Counted from the stretch's first letter, positions 1-6,426 are shown. The stretch is DNA of 9,656 nucleotides from Alphaproteobacteria bacterium (GCA_028281075.1 JANQKO010000446.1:1-9656), one strand, 5' to 3'. The notes: generated by a model not told the origin, from the letters alone. Numbers and translations are program-made.

Positions 1-1
1 C

Positions 2-889
2 GACGGCGGCGGCTCGATCCGCATTCCGGCCGCCTTCAGCGGCATCTTCGGCATCAAGCCGACGCACGGCACCGTGCCCTACTACCCCATGCCGCACAAC
101 GACCTGCTGTCGCACCTCGGCCCGATGACCCGGACGGTGACGGATTCGGCGCTGATGCTGGGCGTGATGGCCGGCTTCGACCCGGCCGACCGGTTCAGCC
201 AGCCGCGCCAGGCAACCGACTATCTCACCGACCTGCAGGCCGGCATCGCCGGCAGGAAGGTGTTCTGGAGCCCGACGCTGGGCTACGCCGAGGTCGATCC
301 GGAAGTCGCCGCGGCGACCGAGCGGGCCGCCCGGCGTTTCGCCGAGCTCGGCGCCGAGGTCGAGGAAGGCGATCCCGGCTGGGGCGATCCGACCCCGTTC
401 TTCCTGGTGATCTATGCCAGCACCTTTGCCGCCGACCTTGCCGGTCACCTGCCCGAATGGGAGGCCGAGATGGACCCCGGCCTGGTGCGCGTGGTCCGGC
501 GCGGCATGGACTATGCCGCGACCGATTTCATCCAGGCACGCAGCGCGCGGCTCGCGTTCTACGACAAGGTGGCCAAATTCTTCGAGCGCTACGACCTGCT
601 GCTGACGCCGGCGACCGCGGTGCCGGCCTTCGCCGTCGGCCAGGTGGCCCCGGACCCGTCGACGATCGATCTCGCCGAGATGTTTACCTGGACGCCGTTC
701 AGCTATCCGTTCAACGCCACCGGCCACCCGGCCGCCAGCGTGCCGTGCGGATTCACGGACGACGGCCTGCCGATCGGCCTGCAGATCGTTGGCCGGCTGC
801 ACGAGGACCTGCGCGTGCTGCAGGCGGCCGCGGCCTACGAGCGGCTGGCGCCCTGGGCCGACAGGCGTCCGCCGCCAGCCCCGGGGTGA
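2..889 (+). CDS. Amidase-signature family enzyme, 3' part (N-terminus outside the window)
   Basis: The reading frame is open from the left edge (first full codon at base 2) to the TGA at 887-889, giving 295 visible residues. The first residues read DGGGSIRIPAAFSGIFGIKP, the heart of the amidase signature. The Ser of GGSIRIPA (codon 14-16) should be the acyl-enzyme nucleophile; the Lys and cis-Ser of the Ser-cisSer-Lys triad would lie upstream, out of view. HLGPMTRTVTDSALML and the late GLPIGLQIVGR segment are also typical of the family. Amidase-signature proteins are usually about 450-490 residues, so roughly 170-190 are missing. The family hydrolyses carboxamides (aliphatic or aryl amides, carbamates) and includes the GatA subunit of tRNA amidotransferase. 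Substrate cannot be assigned; a stand-alone cytoplasmic amidase is more likely than GatA because the C-terminal half diverges from GatA. It converges on the GST gene 49 bases downstream. Confidence 0.9.
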   Translation, partial: DGGGSIRIPAAFSGIFGIKPTHGTVPYYPMPHNDLLSHLGPMTRTVTDSALMLGVMAGFDPADRFSQPRQATDYLTDLQAGIAGRKVFWSPTLGYAEVDPEVAAATERAARRFAELGAEVEEGDPGWGDPTPFFLVIYASTFAADLAGHLPEWEAEMDPGLVRVVRRGMDYAATDFIQARSARLAFYDKVAKFFERYDLLLTPATAVPAFAVGQVAPDPSTIDLAEMFTWTPFSYPFNATGHPAASVPCGFTDDGLPIGLQIVGRLHEDLRVLQAAAAYERLAPWADRRPPPAPG

Positions 890-938
890 TGCCGTAGCGA
901 CCCGCATAAGGGCGGCGCCGCGCCTGGAAACACCGATA

Positions 939-1586
939 TCAGGCCGGGCCGTCCGGCAGTCTCGGCATGGTGTCGCGGAAAGCCGGGCGGACCGAGACGG
1001 CCGACCACCAGGTCGCGAGCCGGGCGCGTTGCCGGAGCAGCGCCATGCCATCGTCGTCGGTGCTGAAATAGGACAGCATGGGCGCGAGGTGGATGTCGGC
1101 CAGCGTCAGCGCGTCCCCGACCAGAAAGTCACCACCGGCGGCGAGGCGGTCGAGGGCGTCGAGCACGCGCGGCGCGGCAGCGAGGCCGCGGTCGTATTCG
1201 GCCCGGTCGGCGGGCTCGCCCACGCGGGCGGCGAAGACGCCGTGCGAGAAGACCTGCCGCACCAGCGGCCAGTAGACATAGCTGTCGACGATCGACAGGA
1301 CCTGGTCGACGCGGGCCCGGGCCTCGGGCGCGGCCGGCCGCAGCGCCGGACCGTCGAACCTGTCGTCGAGATAGCGGGTGATGGCGCCGGTCTCGTAGAG
1401 CGTGAAACCGCCGTCGACCAGCGCCGGCACGCGGCGGAAGGGATGCAGATCGAGATAGGCGGCCGGCACGTCGTCGGCGAACGGGTCGACCTCGACCCAG
1501 GTATAGCCGACGCCCTTCTCGTGCAGGGCGAAGCGGGCGATCCAGGCATAGACGCTGTATTCGTAGCCGTGTAGTTCGATCGTCAT
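939..1586 (-). CDS. Glutathione S-transferase family protein
   Basis: A 215-residue protein, normal for cytosolic GSTs. Residues 1-77 form the thioredoxin-like domain. The start TIELHGYEYSVYAWIARFAL fits beta1-alpha1, with Ser11 (or Tyr10) as candidate catalytic residue. RRVPALVDG (51-59) holds the Val-cisPro (Pro54) that positions glutathione. YETGAITRYL (64-73) holds the Glu65-Thr66 pair that usually binds the gamma-glutamyl group. Residues 90-208 are the helical domain, with the N-capping box in LTLADI (Thr161 and Asp164). The family conjugates or transfers glutathione in detoxification or catabolism; the substrate here is unknown. The ATG at 1584-1586 is the only sensible start; a GGGAAGG lies about 12 bases upstream, rather far for a ribosome binding site. 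The gene follows the MFS gene on the same strand after 132 bases, so co-transcription is possible but unproven. Confidence 0.9.
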   Translation of the reverse strand: MTIELHGYEYSVYAWIARFALHEKGVGYTWVEVDPFADDVPAAYLDLHPFRRVPALVDGGFTLYETGAITRYLDDRFDGPALRPAAPEARARVDQVLSIVDSYVYWPLVRQVFSHGVFAARVGEPADRAEYDRGLAAAPRVLDALDRLAAGGDFLVGDALTLADIHLAPMLSYFSTDDDGMALLRQRARLATWWSAVSVRPAFRDTMPRLPDGPA

Positions 1587-1691
1587 GGCGCGCGGCGGCC
1601 TTCCCGGTCGAGGACGGCGATGGTCTTGTCGTGGCGTTGCCGCCCATTGTCGGCGCCGGCGCCCGCCGATGGAAGCCCCGTCGTGGCCGTG

Positions 1692-1707
1692 CCGCCGCCC
1701 GCGGCGG
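1692..1707 (-). terminator. Possible GC-rich hairpin after the MFS gene
   Basis: CCGCCG (1692-1697) and CGGCGG (1702-1707) form a 6-bp GC-only stem with a 4-base loop, 11 bases beyond the transporter stop codon on the minus strand. There is no T-tract, so it is at best a pause or weak terminator, and such stems arise by chance in DNA this rich in G and C. The rest of the 132-base gap to the GST gene shows nothing I can name. Confidence 0.25.
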
Positions 1708-1718
1708 TCCGGCGGGGG

Positions 1719-2969
1719 TCAGTCGGCGTAGGCCAGGCGGCCGCCGGGCGCCGGGCGCTCGCGCACCATCAGGTGGGCTATGGCCGACAGCAGGCCCAGC
1801 ACGATGGCGAGATACCACATGACGTCATAGCTGCCGTGGCGGTCGAACAGCACCCCGCCCAGCCAGACGCCGACGAAGCTGCCGACCTGGTGGCTCAGAA
1901 AGACGAACCCGAACAGCGTGCCCATGGCGCGCGGACCGAACATCACCAGGACGAGCGCGCTGGTCAGCGGCACGGTCGAGAGCCAGACCGCGCCCATCAC
2001 GAACGCGAACACCAGCACCGACAGCGGGGTCACGGGCAGGGAAATGAACACCAGGATCGCGGCCGCGCGGATCGCGTAGATCGCCGCGAGCACGACCGGC
2101 TTCGCGATCCGGGTGCCCAGCCACGAGGCAAACAGCGTGCCGAAGACGTTCGCCAGGCCGACCAGGGCGAGGGCCTGCATGCCGAGCGTGCGCAGCTCGG
2201 CGGCGGACGCGGGCGAGACGCAGAAATGCTGCACGAAGTTCGGCAGGTGCGCCGTGACGAAGGCGAGATGAAAGCCGCAGACAAAGAAACCGGCCGTCAG
2301 CATGACGTAGCTCGGATGCCCGAAGGCGCCCCTGATGGCCCCCGGGATCGACAGCGTGTCCTCGCCACCGGCCGGCGCCGCGGTCCCGGCGCGCAGGAAC
2401 GGAATGCAGAGCGCCATCGGCACCAGTGTCGCCGTCACCACGACCATCGTCATCCGCCAGTCGAGCGACGCGATCAGCCAGGACACCAGAAGCGGCAGCA
2501 CCACCTGCCCGGTGGACCCGATGGCCGACGTGAAGCCGAGATAGGTGGCGCGCTTCGCTTCCGGCGCCGCCCGCCCGACCACCGCCAGGACGGTGCCGAA
2601 GGCGGTGCCCGACAGGCCCATGCCGACCAGCACGCCGGCGCCCATGTGCTGGGCGAACGGCGTCGTCCCGACGACGCAGATGCCCATGCCGGCGAGATAG
2701 CAGACGAAGCCCAGCCACAGCGCCCGCCGGTCGCCGAACTTGTCGGCCAGCATGCCGAACGCGGGCTGGGCGGCGCCCCAGACCAGGTTCTGGATGGCGA
2801 TCGACAGCGAGAACAGCTCGATCCTGCCGCCGAACAGGTCGTTCGACAGCGGCTCGACGACGCCACCGAACACCGACCGCACGCCGAACGACAAGGCCAG
2901 CACGACGCCGCCGGCAAGGACGATGGCGAGCGCGCCCCGGCTGTCGTGCATGGTTGCGGCTGTGGTCAT
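1719..2969 (-). CDS. Major facilitator superfamily transporter
   Basis: A 416-residue inner-membrane protein with about twelve hydrophobic helices (roughly 12-34, 52-72, 83-102, 109-131, 143-165, 171-191, 217-240, 262-284, 290-311, 315-337, 346-368, 384-402) and a longer polar central loop near 193-216, as expected for MFS. The loop after helix 2 carries motif A, GMLADKFGDRRAL (72-84). The general look (FGVRSVFGG at the start, 12 helices) is that of the monocarboxylate or oxalate/formate-type branch, but the substrate is not readable. The frame stays open well upstream, but that part overlaps lysR on the other strand. I chose the ATG at 2967-2969 because GGAGAG sits 7 bases before it. The alternative ATG at 2984 adds only MERRP and would overlap that ribosome binding site. 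It is divergent from the LysR regulator, which probably controls it. Confidence 0.9.
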   Translation of the reverse strand: MTTAATMHDSRGALAIVLAGGVVLALSFGVRSVFGGVVEPLSNDLFGGRIELFSLSIAIQNLVWGAAQPAFGMLADKFGDRRALWLGFVCYLAGMGICVVGTTPFAQHMGAGVLVGMGLSGTAFGTVLAVVGRAAPEAKRATYLGFTSAIGSTGQVVLPLLVSWLIASLDWRMTMVVVTATLVPMALCIPFLRAGTAAPAGGEDTLSIPGAIRGAFGHPSYVMLTAGFFVCGFHLAFVTAHLPNFVQHFCVSPASAAELRTLGMQALALVGLANVFGTLFASWLGTRIAKPVVLAAIYAIRAAAILVFISLPVTPLSVLVFAFVMGAVWLSTVPLTSALVLVMFGPRAMGTLFGFVFLSHQVGSFVGVWLGGVLFDRHGSYDVMWYLAIVLGLLSAIAHLMVRERPAPGGRLAYAD

Positions 2970-2976
2970 GGGGCGT

Positions 2977-2982
2977 CTCTCC
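2977..2982 (-). promoter_or_regulatory. Ribosome binding site fixing the MFS start
   Basis: GGAGAG on the minus strand, 7 bases before the ATG at 2969. It selects the short start over longer in-frame starts that run into the divergent lysR gene. Confidence 0.65.
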
Positions 2983-3001
2983 ATCCGTGTGGCACCGGGG
3001 C

Positions 3002-3031
3002 TTGACGCGGATGCTAGCCAGGCTCTACATT
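3002..3031 (+). promoter_or_regulatory. Candidate promoter of the LysR gene
   Basis: TTGACG (3002-3007, five of six matches to the -35 consensus) and TACATT (3026-3031, four of six to the -10) are 18 bases apart and point toward lysR. The expected start near 3038 lies just before the inverted repeat at 3041-3073. A regulator bound there could therefore repress its own gene, as many LysR proteins do. This is inferred from pattern only. Confidence 0.4.
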
Positions 3032-3040
3032 TTTGAATAA

Positions 3041-3073
3041 CGAAATTTACTGAACTCTGATATTCGAATTTCG
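3041..3073. promoter_or_regulatory. Inverted repeat in the divergent MFS/lysR control region (probable LysR operator)
   Basis: CGAAATT (3041-3047) is repeated inverted as AATTTCG (3067-3073). Overlapping the right arm are the perfect palindromes ATTCGAAT (3062-3069) and TTTCGAAA (3069-3076). The stretch 3028-3076 is strikingly AT-rich in a very GC-rich window. LysR regulators typically bind interrupted dyads (T-N11-A type) between divergent genes. The position fits a site that controls the transporter and represses lysR itself. Confidence 0.5.
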
Positions 3074-3075
3074 AA

Positions 3076-3948
3076 ATGAATCCGACCTTCGACATCGAGG
3101 CGCTGCGCGCCGTGGTGGCGGGCATCGACCTGCGCGGCTTCGCCCGCGCCGCCGCGCATCTCGGCCGCTCGCAGTCGGCGGTCAGCATGCAGTTGAAGAA
3201 GCTCGAACAGCAGGCCGGCACGCCGCTCTTCATACGCAAGGGGCGGGGCCTGGTGCCGACCGAGGCGGGCGAGGCGCTGGCCGCCTATGCCCGGCGCATC
3301 CTCGCCCTCAACGACGAAGCGGCACTCGCGGTCGGCGCGGCCGTGACCTCGGCGACCGTGCGCCTGGGGCTGCCACAGGACTTTTTCGACGACGTCATGC
3401 TGGCGACGCTGACCGCATTTTCGCGGCGGCACCCGGACGTGCACGTGGAGGTCCGTGCCGGGCCGAACTATCGGCTCAGCGACGAGATCGCCGCCGGCCG
3501 GCTCGATGGCGCGGTCGCCTTCTACACCGACGGCGCCCGGCCCGAGGGCGAGCTGTTGTGCAAGCTGCCGATGCGGTGGCTGGCGCACGAATCCGTCCGC
3601 CAACGCGCCGGCGACGACCGGCTGCCGCTGGTGCTGTTCGAGCATCCCTGCCTGTTCCGGCAGGCGGCGCTGGCCGCCCTCGATGGCGCCGGCCGGCGCT
3701 GGCGGGTCGCGGTGACGACACCCAGCCTGCCCGGCATCTGGGCGGCGCTCAGGTCGGGCCTCGGCATGGCCGTGCGGACGGACCATGGATTACCCGGAGA
3801 CATCGCCCATGCCGGCGAGGATGTCGGCCTGCCGGCCCTGCCGGCGATCGAGGTCCGGCTGCTGCGGGCCGAGAACGCCTCCAACGCGGCCGATGCCCTG
3901 TGCGACGTGTTGCGCGACGACACCCTGCGGCTCGTCGCCCCGGCCTGA
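3076..3948 (+). CDS. LysR-type transcriptional regulator
   Basis: A 290-residue protein with the standard LysR layout. Residues about 6-65 are the winged helix-turn-helix: LRGFARAAAHLGRSQSAVS followed by KKLEQQAGTPLFIRKGRG and LVPTEAGEALAAYA match the family pattern closely. A linker helix follows (66-90), then a periplasmic-binding-protein-like effector domain (about 91-285, starting ATVRLGLPQDFFDDVM). The effector is unknown. The start is the ATG at 3076, placed exactly where the conserved domain begins. No Shine-Dalgarno sequence precedes it, because the AT-rich palindromes run right up to the ATG, so translation may be weak. It is divergent from the MFS gene by 106 bases, and that transporter is the natural target. 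A neat hairpin follows the stop codon. Confidence 0.93.
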   Translation: MNPTFDIEALRAVVAGIDLRGFARAAAHLGRSQSAVSMQLKKLEQQAGTPLFIRKGRGLVPTEAGEALAAYARRILALNDEAALAVGAAVTSATVRLGLPQDFFDDVMLATLTAFSRRHPDVHVEVRAGPNYRLSDEIAAGRLDGAVAFYTDGARPEGELLCKLPMRWLAHESVRQRAGDDRLPLVLFEHPCLFRQAALAALDGAGRRWRVAVTTPSLPGIWAALRSGLGMAVRTDHGLPGDIAHAGEDVGLPALPAIEVRLLRAENASNAADALCDVLRDDTLRLVAPA

Positions 3949-3972
3949 CACCGGAACGGCGCCGACATCCCG

Positions 3973-3991
3973 CTTTCCGCCGGACGGAAAG
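3973..3991 (+). terminator. Hairpin after lysR, possible terminator
   Basis: CTTTCCG (3973-3979) and CGGAAAG (3985-3991) form a perfect 7-bp stem with a 5-base loop, 25 bases after the lysR stop. No T-tract follows, so intrinsic termination is uncertain. Confidence 0.4.
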
Positions 3992-4001
3992 GACGGGCTC
4001 A

Positions 4002-4093
4002 TCACAAGGACGCCAAGACACGAAGAACCAGGAAATTGGTGGCGCGCAGCGTCGATAGACAGGTTTGTTCTTTGCGCTTTTGCGTCTTTGTGG
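4002..4093. repeat. Imperfect inverted repeat element 1 (AAG-rich arms)
   Basis: The arm at 4002-4028 (starting TCACAAGGACGCCAAG) matches the reverse complement of 4067-4093 at 20 of 27 positions, enclosing 38 bases. Its sequence resembles the arms of the next element, so it looks like an older or decayed copy of the same kind of repeat. No coding frame in it looks real. It lies within the 360-base gap between lysR and the cyclase gene; the remainder (4207-4308) shows nothing beyond small chance dyads. Confidence 0.65.
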
Positions 4094-4115
4094 TGAACCG
4101 TTTTCTCGGATGAGC

Positions 4116-4206
4116 TCACCGCCAAGGCGCCAAGGCACCAAGAGCACGGCCGCCGGCACGGTGGTCTGATGGCCTGTCCCTTGGTGTCTTGGCGCCTTGG
4201 CGGTAA
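4116..4206. repeat. Near-perfect inverted repeat element 2 (CCAAG units)
   Basis: The arm at 4116-4142 and the reverse complement of 4180-4206 agree at 25 of 27 positions. In RNA, one of the two differences would be a G-U pair. The loop is 37 bases. Each arm contains CCAAG repeated at an 8-base step (4122, 4130 and 4138 in the left arm). Similar GCCAAGGCGCCAAGG-type strings are, from memory, common intergenic repeats in many bacterial genomes, with no settled function. In RNA this would be a very strong hairpin. It lies downstream of both lysR (+) and the cyclase gene (-), so it could end or protect transcripts from either side. Confidence 0.75.
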
Positions 4207-4308
4207 CAACGGCTGCCTTGCCGCCAAACGACCCCGGCGCCGTTCACGCCATGATGAACGACATCGGCTATCTTATCGCGCCCCGACGGCTCCGCCTTCT
4301 CGCGGCCG

Positions 4309-6177
4309 TCAGGCCTTGCCGACCGGCATGTCGATGCCGGCGGCGAGGACGTCCAGGTCGAGGACCAGGGCCTCGATCCGGCCACGGCGGCCATGCAGCA
4401 CGCTGTGGCCCAGCGAGCGCGCGGCGAGGTGTCCGCCGGCCTGCGTGGCCGTCTGGCGGCTGATCACCGCGACGACGTCGGCACCGTCGCCGTCGAGGCC
4501 GCGGGCGGCCTGCTCGAGGCGTTCGGCGATGTTCACGGTATCGCCGACGACGGTGTAGTTGACGCGCTCCGGCGAGCCGATGTCGCCGGCGATCACCGGA
4601 CCGGAGTGGATGCCGATGCGGAGATGGATGCGCCGCCGGCCCCGCGCTTCGCGCCGGTCGTTGTCGGCCCGGATCGCGGCCGCGATCGCCGCCGCCGCCC
4701 GGCAGGCGCGCAGCGCGTGGTCGGCCTGGTCGTCGGGCGCGCCCCAGAAGGCCATCAGCGAATCGCCGATGTATTTGTCCGTGGTGCCGCCGAAGGCCTC
4801 GACACGGCCGTTCAGCAGGCTGAAATGCTCGTTGAGCAGCCGCTCGATCTGCGCGGCCGACATCTCCTCGGACATCGCCGTGAAGCCGACGATGTCGGTG
4901 AACAGCACCGTGACCTCGGTCAGCGTGCCGGGGACGCGCTCGGCGTCCCCGCGCGGCAGCAGCTTGCGCACGAGCGCCTTCGGCACATAGCGGCCGAACG
5001 CCGTCAGATTGGCGTGCGCGAGCGCCAGCGCGTCGAAGACGGCATTCACCTCGCGGAACAGGCTGCGGCGCGGCGTGGCGCCGGGATCGAATTCGAGCTG
5101 GCCGAGCCGGCCGGCGCTGGCGGCGAGGCGCTTGATCGGGCCGGTGAGGGCGCGGCTCAGCAGCAGCGAGGCGACGAACGCGGTGACGACGGCGGCCAGC
5201 ACCGCGAGCGAGACCAGTTCCAGCCGCCCAAGCCGCGGCGCGATCGACGACAGCGGCACATGCAGGCCGACGAGCCAGGCGACGTCGTCGTATCCCGTCA
5301 GCTCGCGATAGAGGAACACCCGGGCGTCGCCGCCCTCGGTGACGACCCGGGCCTGGACGCTGTTGGCGAACCGCGCTTCCAGGTCCCGCACGCGGGCCTC
5401 GCTCCAGAAGCCGGCGAGCGGCCGGTCGTCCAACTCGTCGAGGCCCGGCAGCGGCGCCCGGTCCGTCAGCCGCGCGAAGACCTGCGGCAGGCGCGGATGC
5501 GCCAGCACGCTGTCCGCGCCACGCAGGATGAAGGGCGTGCCGAGGATGTGATCCTGGAGCGACAGAAGGTATCGCGACAGCGCCTCGAGCGAGACGCTGG
5601 CGATCAGGACGCCTTGCGGGTCCGCGTGGCGCAGCGGCGCGATGAAGGTGATGAACGGCCGCCGCACGGACTCGGCGACGAAGATGCCGTCCCAGCGGGC
5701 CGCCGTCGCCGTTTCATAGGCCTTGAGCGTCGTCATGAAAGTGGGATCGTCCGACCAGTCGTCGGTCCGGACGCGGTTCTCCGGCCGGTCGCGGAACACC
5801 CGCAGGACGCGGCCATCGAAGGAGGCGAACGACAGCGTCGCCACCTGCGGCGTCGCCGAGAGCGCGGCCCGGAACAGCATGGCAATCTCGTCCCTGTCCG
5901 AAAGCGGGGCGTCGCGCTCGCGGAACATCGCCGCGAGGCCGGCCGCCTGCTGCGGCACGGTGTCGAGGTAGCGGACGACGTGGCCTTCGATCGCGCGCGC
6001 GACGATCGCCGCCCGGTCGCGCGTCAGTTCGCGGGCGCTGGACAGCGCGGCCTCGAACACCATGACATAGAGCGCGAACAGCGGCACCAGCGTCGCCGCC
6101 AGGATGCTCAGGAAAACGAACATCGCCATCGAGCCGGCAAACGGCGCCGGTCGTTGTTCGGACGGGGTTGGCGTCAT
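4309..6177 (-). CDS. Membrane-bound class III adenylate cyclase with periplasmic sensor and HAMP domain
   Basis: A 622-residue protein expected to make cyclic AMP from ATP. It has a transmembrane helix at about 17-41, a periplasmic sensor of roughly 270 residues (42-310, Cache-like in length and position), a second helix (318-341), a HAMP region starting at LTGPIKRLA (344-352), a linker FGRYVPKALVRKLL (394-407) and the cyclase domain (about 418-610). The catalytic set is complete: metal-binding Asp428 (FTDIVGFT) and Asp472 (GDSLMAFWG), purine-specifying Lys468 and Thr542, and transition-state Asn549 and Arg553 (GDTVNIAERLE). Lys with Thr, not Glu with Cys, points to ATP as substrate and to the IIIb subgroup. 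I chose the ATG at 6177 because GGGAGAA precedes it. An ATG at 6255 would add 26 non-membrane residues and lies inside the putative FNR box and upstream of the predicted transcript start. The sensed ligand is unknown. Confidence 0.93.
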   Translation of the reverse strand: MTPTPSEQRPAPFAGSMAMFVFLSILAATLVPLFALYVMVFEAALSSARELTRDRAAIVARAIEGHVVRYLDTVPQQAAGLAAMFRERDAPLSDRDEIAMLFRAALSATPQVATLSFASFDGRVLRVFRDRPENRVRTDDWSDDPTFMTTLKAYETATAARWDGIFVAESVRRPFITFIAPLRHADPQGVLIASVSLEALSRYLLSLQDHILGTPFILRGADSVLAHPRLPQVFARLTDRAPLPGLDELDDRPLAGFWSEARVRDLEARFANSVQARVVTEGGDARVFLYRELTGYDDVAWLVGLHVPLSSIAPRLGRLELVSLAVLAAVVTAFVASLLLSRALTGPIKRLAASAGRLGQLEFDPGATPRRSLFREVNAVFDALALAHANLTAFGRYVPKALVRKLLPRGDAERVPGTLTEVTVLFTDIVGFTAMSEEMSAAQIERLLNEHFSLLNGRVEAFGGTTDKYIGDSLMAFWGAPDDQADHALRACRAAAAIAAAIRADNDRREARGRRRIHLRIGIHSGPVIAGDIGSPERVNYTVVGDTVNIAERLEQAARGLDGDGADVVAVISRQTATQAGGHLAARSLGHSVLHGRRGRIEALVLDLDVLAAGIDMPVGKA

Positions 6178-6180
6178 CCG

Positions 6181-6187
6181 TTCTCCC
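6181..6187 (-). promoter_or_regulatory. Ribosome binding site fixing the cyclase start
   Basis: GGGAGAA on the minus strand, with GGGAG ending 5 bases before the ATG at 6177. It supports that start over the upstream in-frame ATG at 6255. Confidence 0.65.
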
Positions 6188-6220
6188 GCTCGGCGGCCGG
6201 CCTGGCCATGGCGACCGGGC

Positions 6221-6226
6221 ATTAGA
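6221..6226 (-). promoter_or_regulatory. -10 element of the cyclase promoter
   Basis: TCTAAT on the minus strand matches TATAAT at five of six positions. It predicts a start near 6214 and a leader of about 37 bases. At the proper distance upstream there is only AACCCG, no real -35, which is usual for promoters that need an activator. Confidence 0.45.
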
Positions 6227-6248
6227 GACGACGGCCGTCCGCGGCGGG

Positions 6249-6262
6249 TTGACACGGATCAA
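6249..6262 (-). promoter_or_regulatory. FNR/FixK-type activator box upstream of the cyclase
   Basis: On the minus strand it reads TTGAT-CCGT-GTCAA, nine of the ten defined positions of the FNR consensus TTGAT-N4-ATCAA, and it fully fits the looser TTGA-N6-TCAA of alphaproteobacterial FnrL/FixK sites. Its centre (6255.5) is 41.5 bases upstream of the start predicted from the -10 element at 6221-6226, the classical class II activator position. This suggests activation of the cyclase under low oxygen or another signal read by an FNR/CRP-family protein. Confidence 0.55.
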
Positions 6263-6304
6263 GCGGGAATTGCGGCGGCGTGACGCGGAACGTCATTGAA
6301 AATC

Positions 6305-6380
6305 TGGTGAGCCCGGCCGGGATCGAACCTGCGACAACCTGATTAAAAGTCAGGTGCTCTACCAACTGAGCTACGGGCCC
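6305..6380 (-). tRNA. tRNA-Lys (anticodon UUU)
   Basis: The 76-base minus-strand gene folds as a complete cloverleaf. The acceptor stem is GGGCCCG with CGGGCTC (one G-U pair). The D stem is GCTC/GAGC with loop AGTTGGTA. The anticodon stem is CCTGA/TCAGG around the loop CTTTTAA, giving anticodon TTT. There is a 5-base variable region and a T arm with loop TTCGATC. The discriminator is A and CCA is encoded (6305-6307). The T stem GCAGG/CCGGC has one internal A-G mismatch (positions 51-63), which is unusual. The gene lies 20 bases after the Nudix stop on the same strand. Confidence 0.97.
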
Positions 6381-6397
6381 CAGGGGAGTCGCGGCGG

Positions 6398-6426
6398 AAA
6401 CTAGGTCGCGGACGGGTCGGGGTCAA
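6398..6426 (-). promoter_or_regulatory. Candidate tRNA-Lys promoter inside the end of the Nudix gene
   Basis: On the minus strand TTGACC (6426-6421, five of six) and TAGTTT (6403-6398) are exactly 17 bases apart. The expected start is near 6391, about 11 bases before the mature tRNA. The TAG of the -10 element is also the Nudix stop codon. The bases after the -10 are GC-rich, as in stringently controlled stable-RNA promoters. The -10 itself is weak (three of six). Confidence 0.4.

Noticed and set aside
1620..3005. A 461-codon open frame on the plus strand across the MFS gene
   Set aside because: The product is a low-complexity His/Arg/Asp-rich string, antisense to a clear 12-helix transporter.
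2970..3239. N-terminal extension of the MFS protein to 3239
   Set aside because: It would overlap the start of lysR and cross its operator, it adds 90 residues with no MFS character, and the ribosome binding site supports 2969.
4001..4206. CRISPR array in the repeat-bearing gap after lysR
   Set aside because: The repeated units alternate in orientation and are spaced irregularly; there are no direct repeats with equal-length spacers and no cas genes nearby.
4285..4310. Dyad GACGGC / GCCGTC at the cyclase stop as a terminator
   Set aside because: It is only 6 bp with a 14-base loop, overlaps the stop codon and has no T-tract; easily chance at this GC content.
4393..6225. A 610-codon open frame on the plus strand across the cyclase gene
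   Set aside because: It is antisense to a cyclase with every catalytic motif. The product is rich in Arg, Gly, Asp and His with no recognisable domain, as expected from the third-position GC bias of the real gene.
6178..6255. Longer cyclase start at 6255
   Set aside because: The extra 26 residues are Arg/Gly-rich, and the start lies inside the FNR-type box and upstream of the predicted transcript start.
6281..6295. TGACG-CGGAA-CGTCA hairpin after tRNA-Lys as a terminator
   Set aside because: The stem is only 5 bp and no T-tract follows on the minus strand.
6305..6380. tRNA-Lys as an integration site for a genomic island
   Set aside because: No integrase gene and no second copy of the tRNA 3' end were seen in the window.
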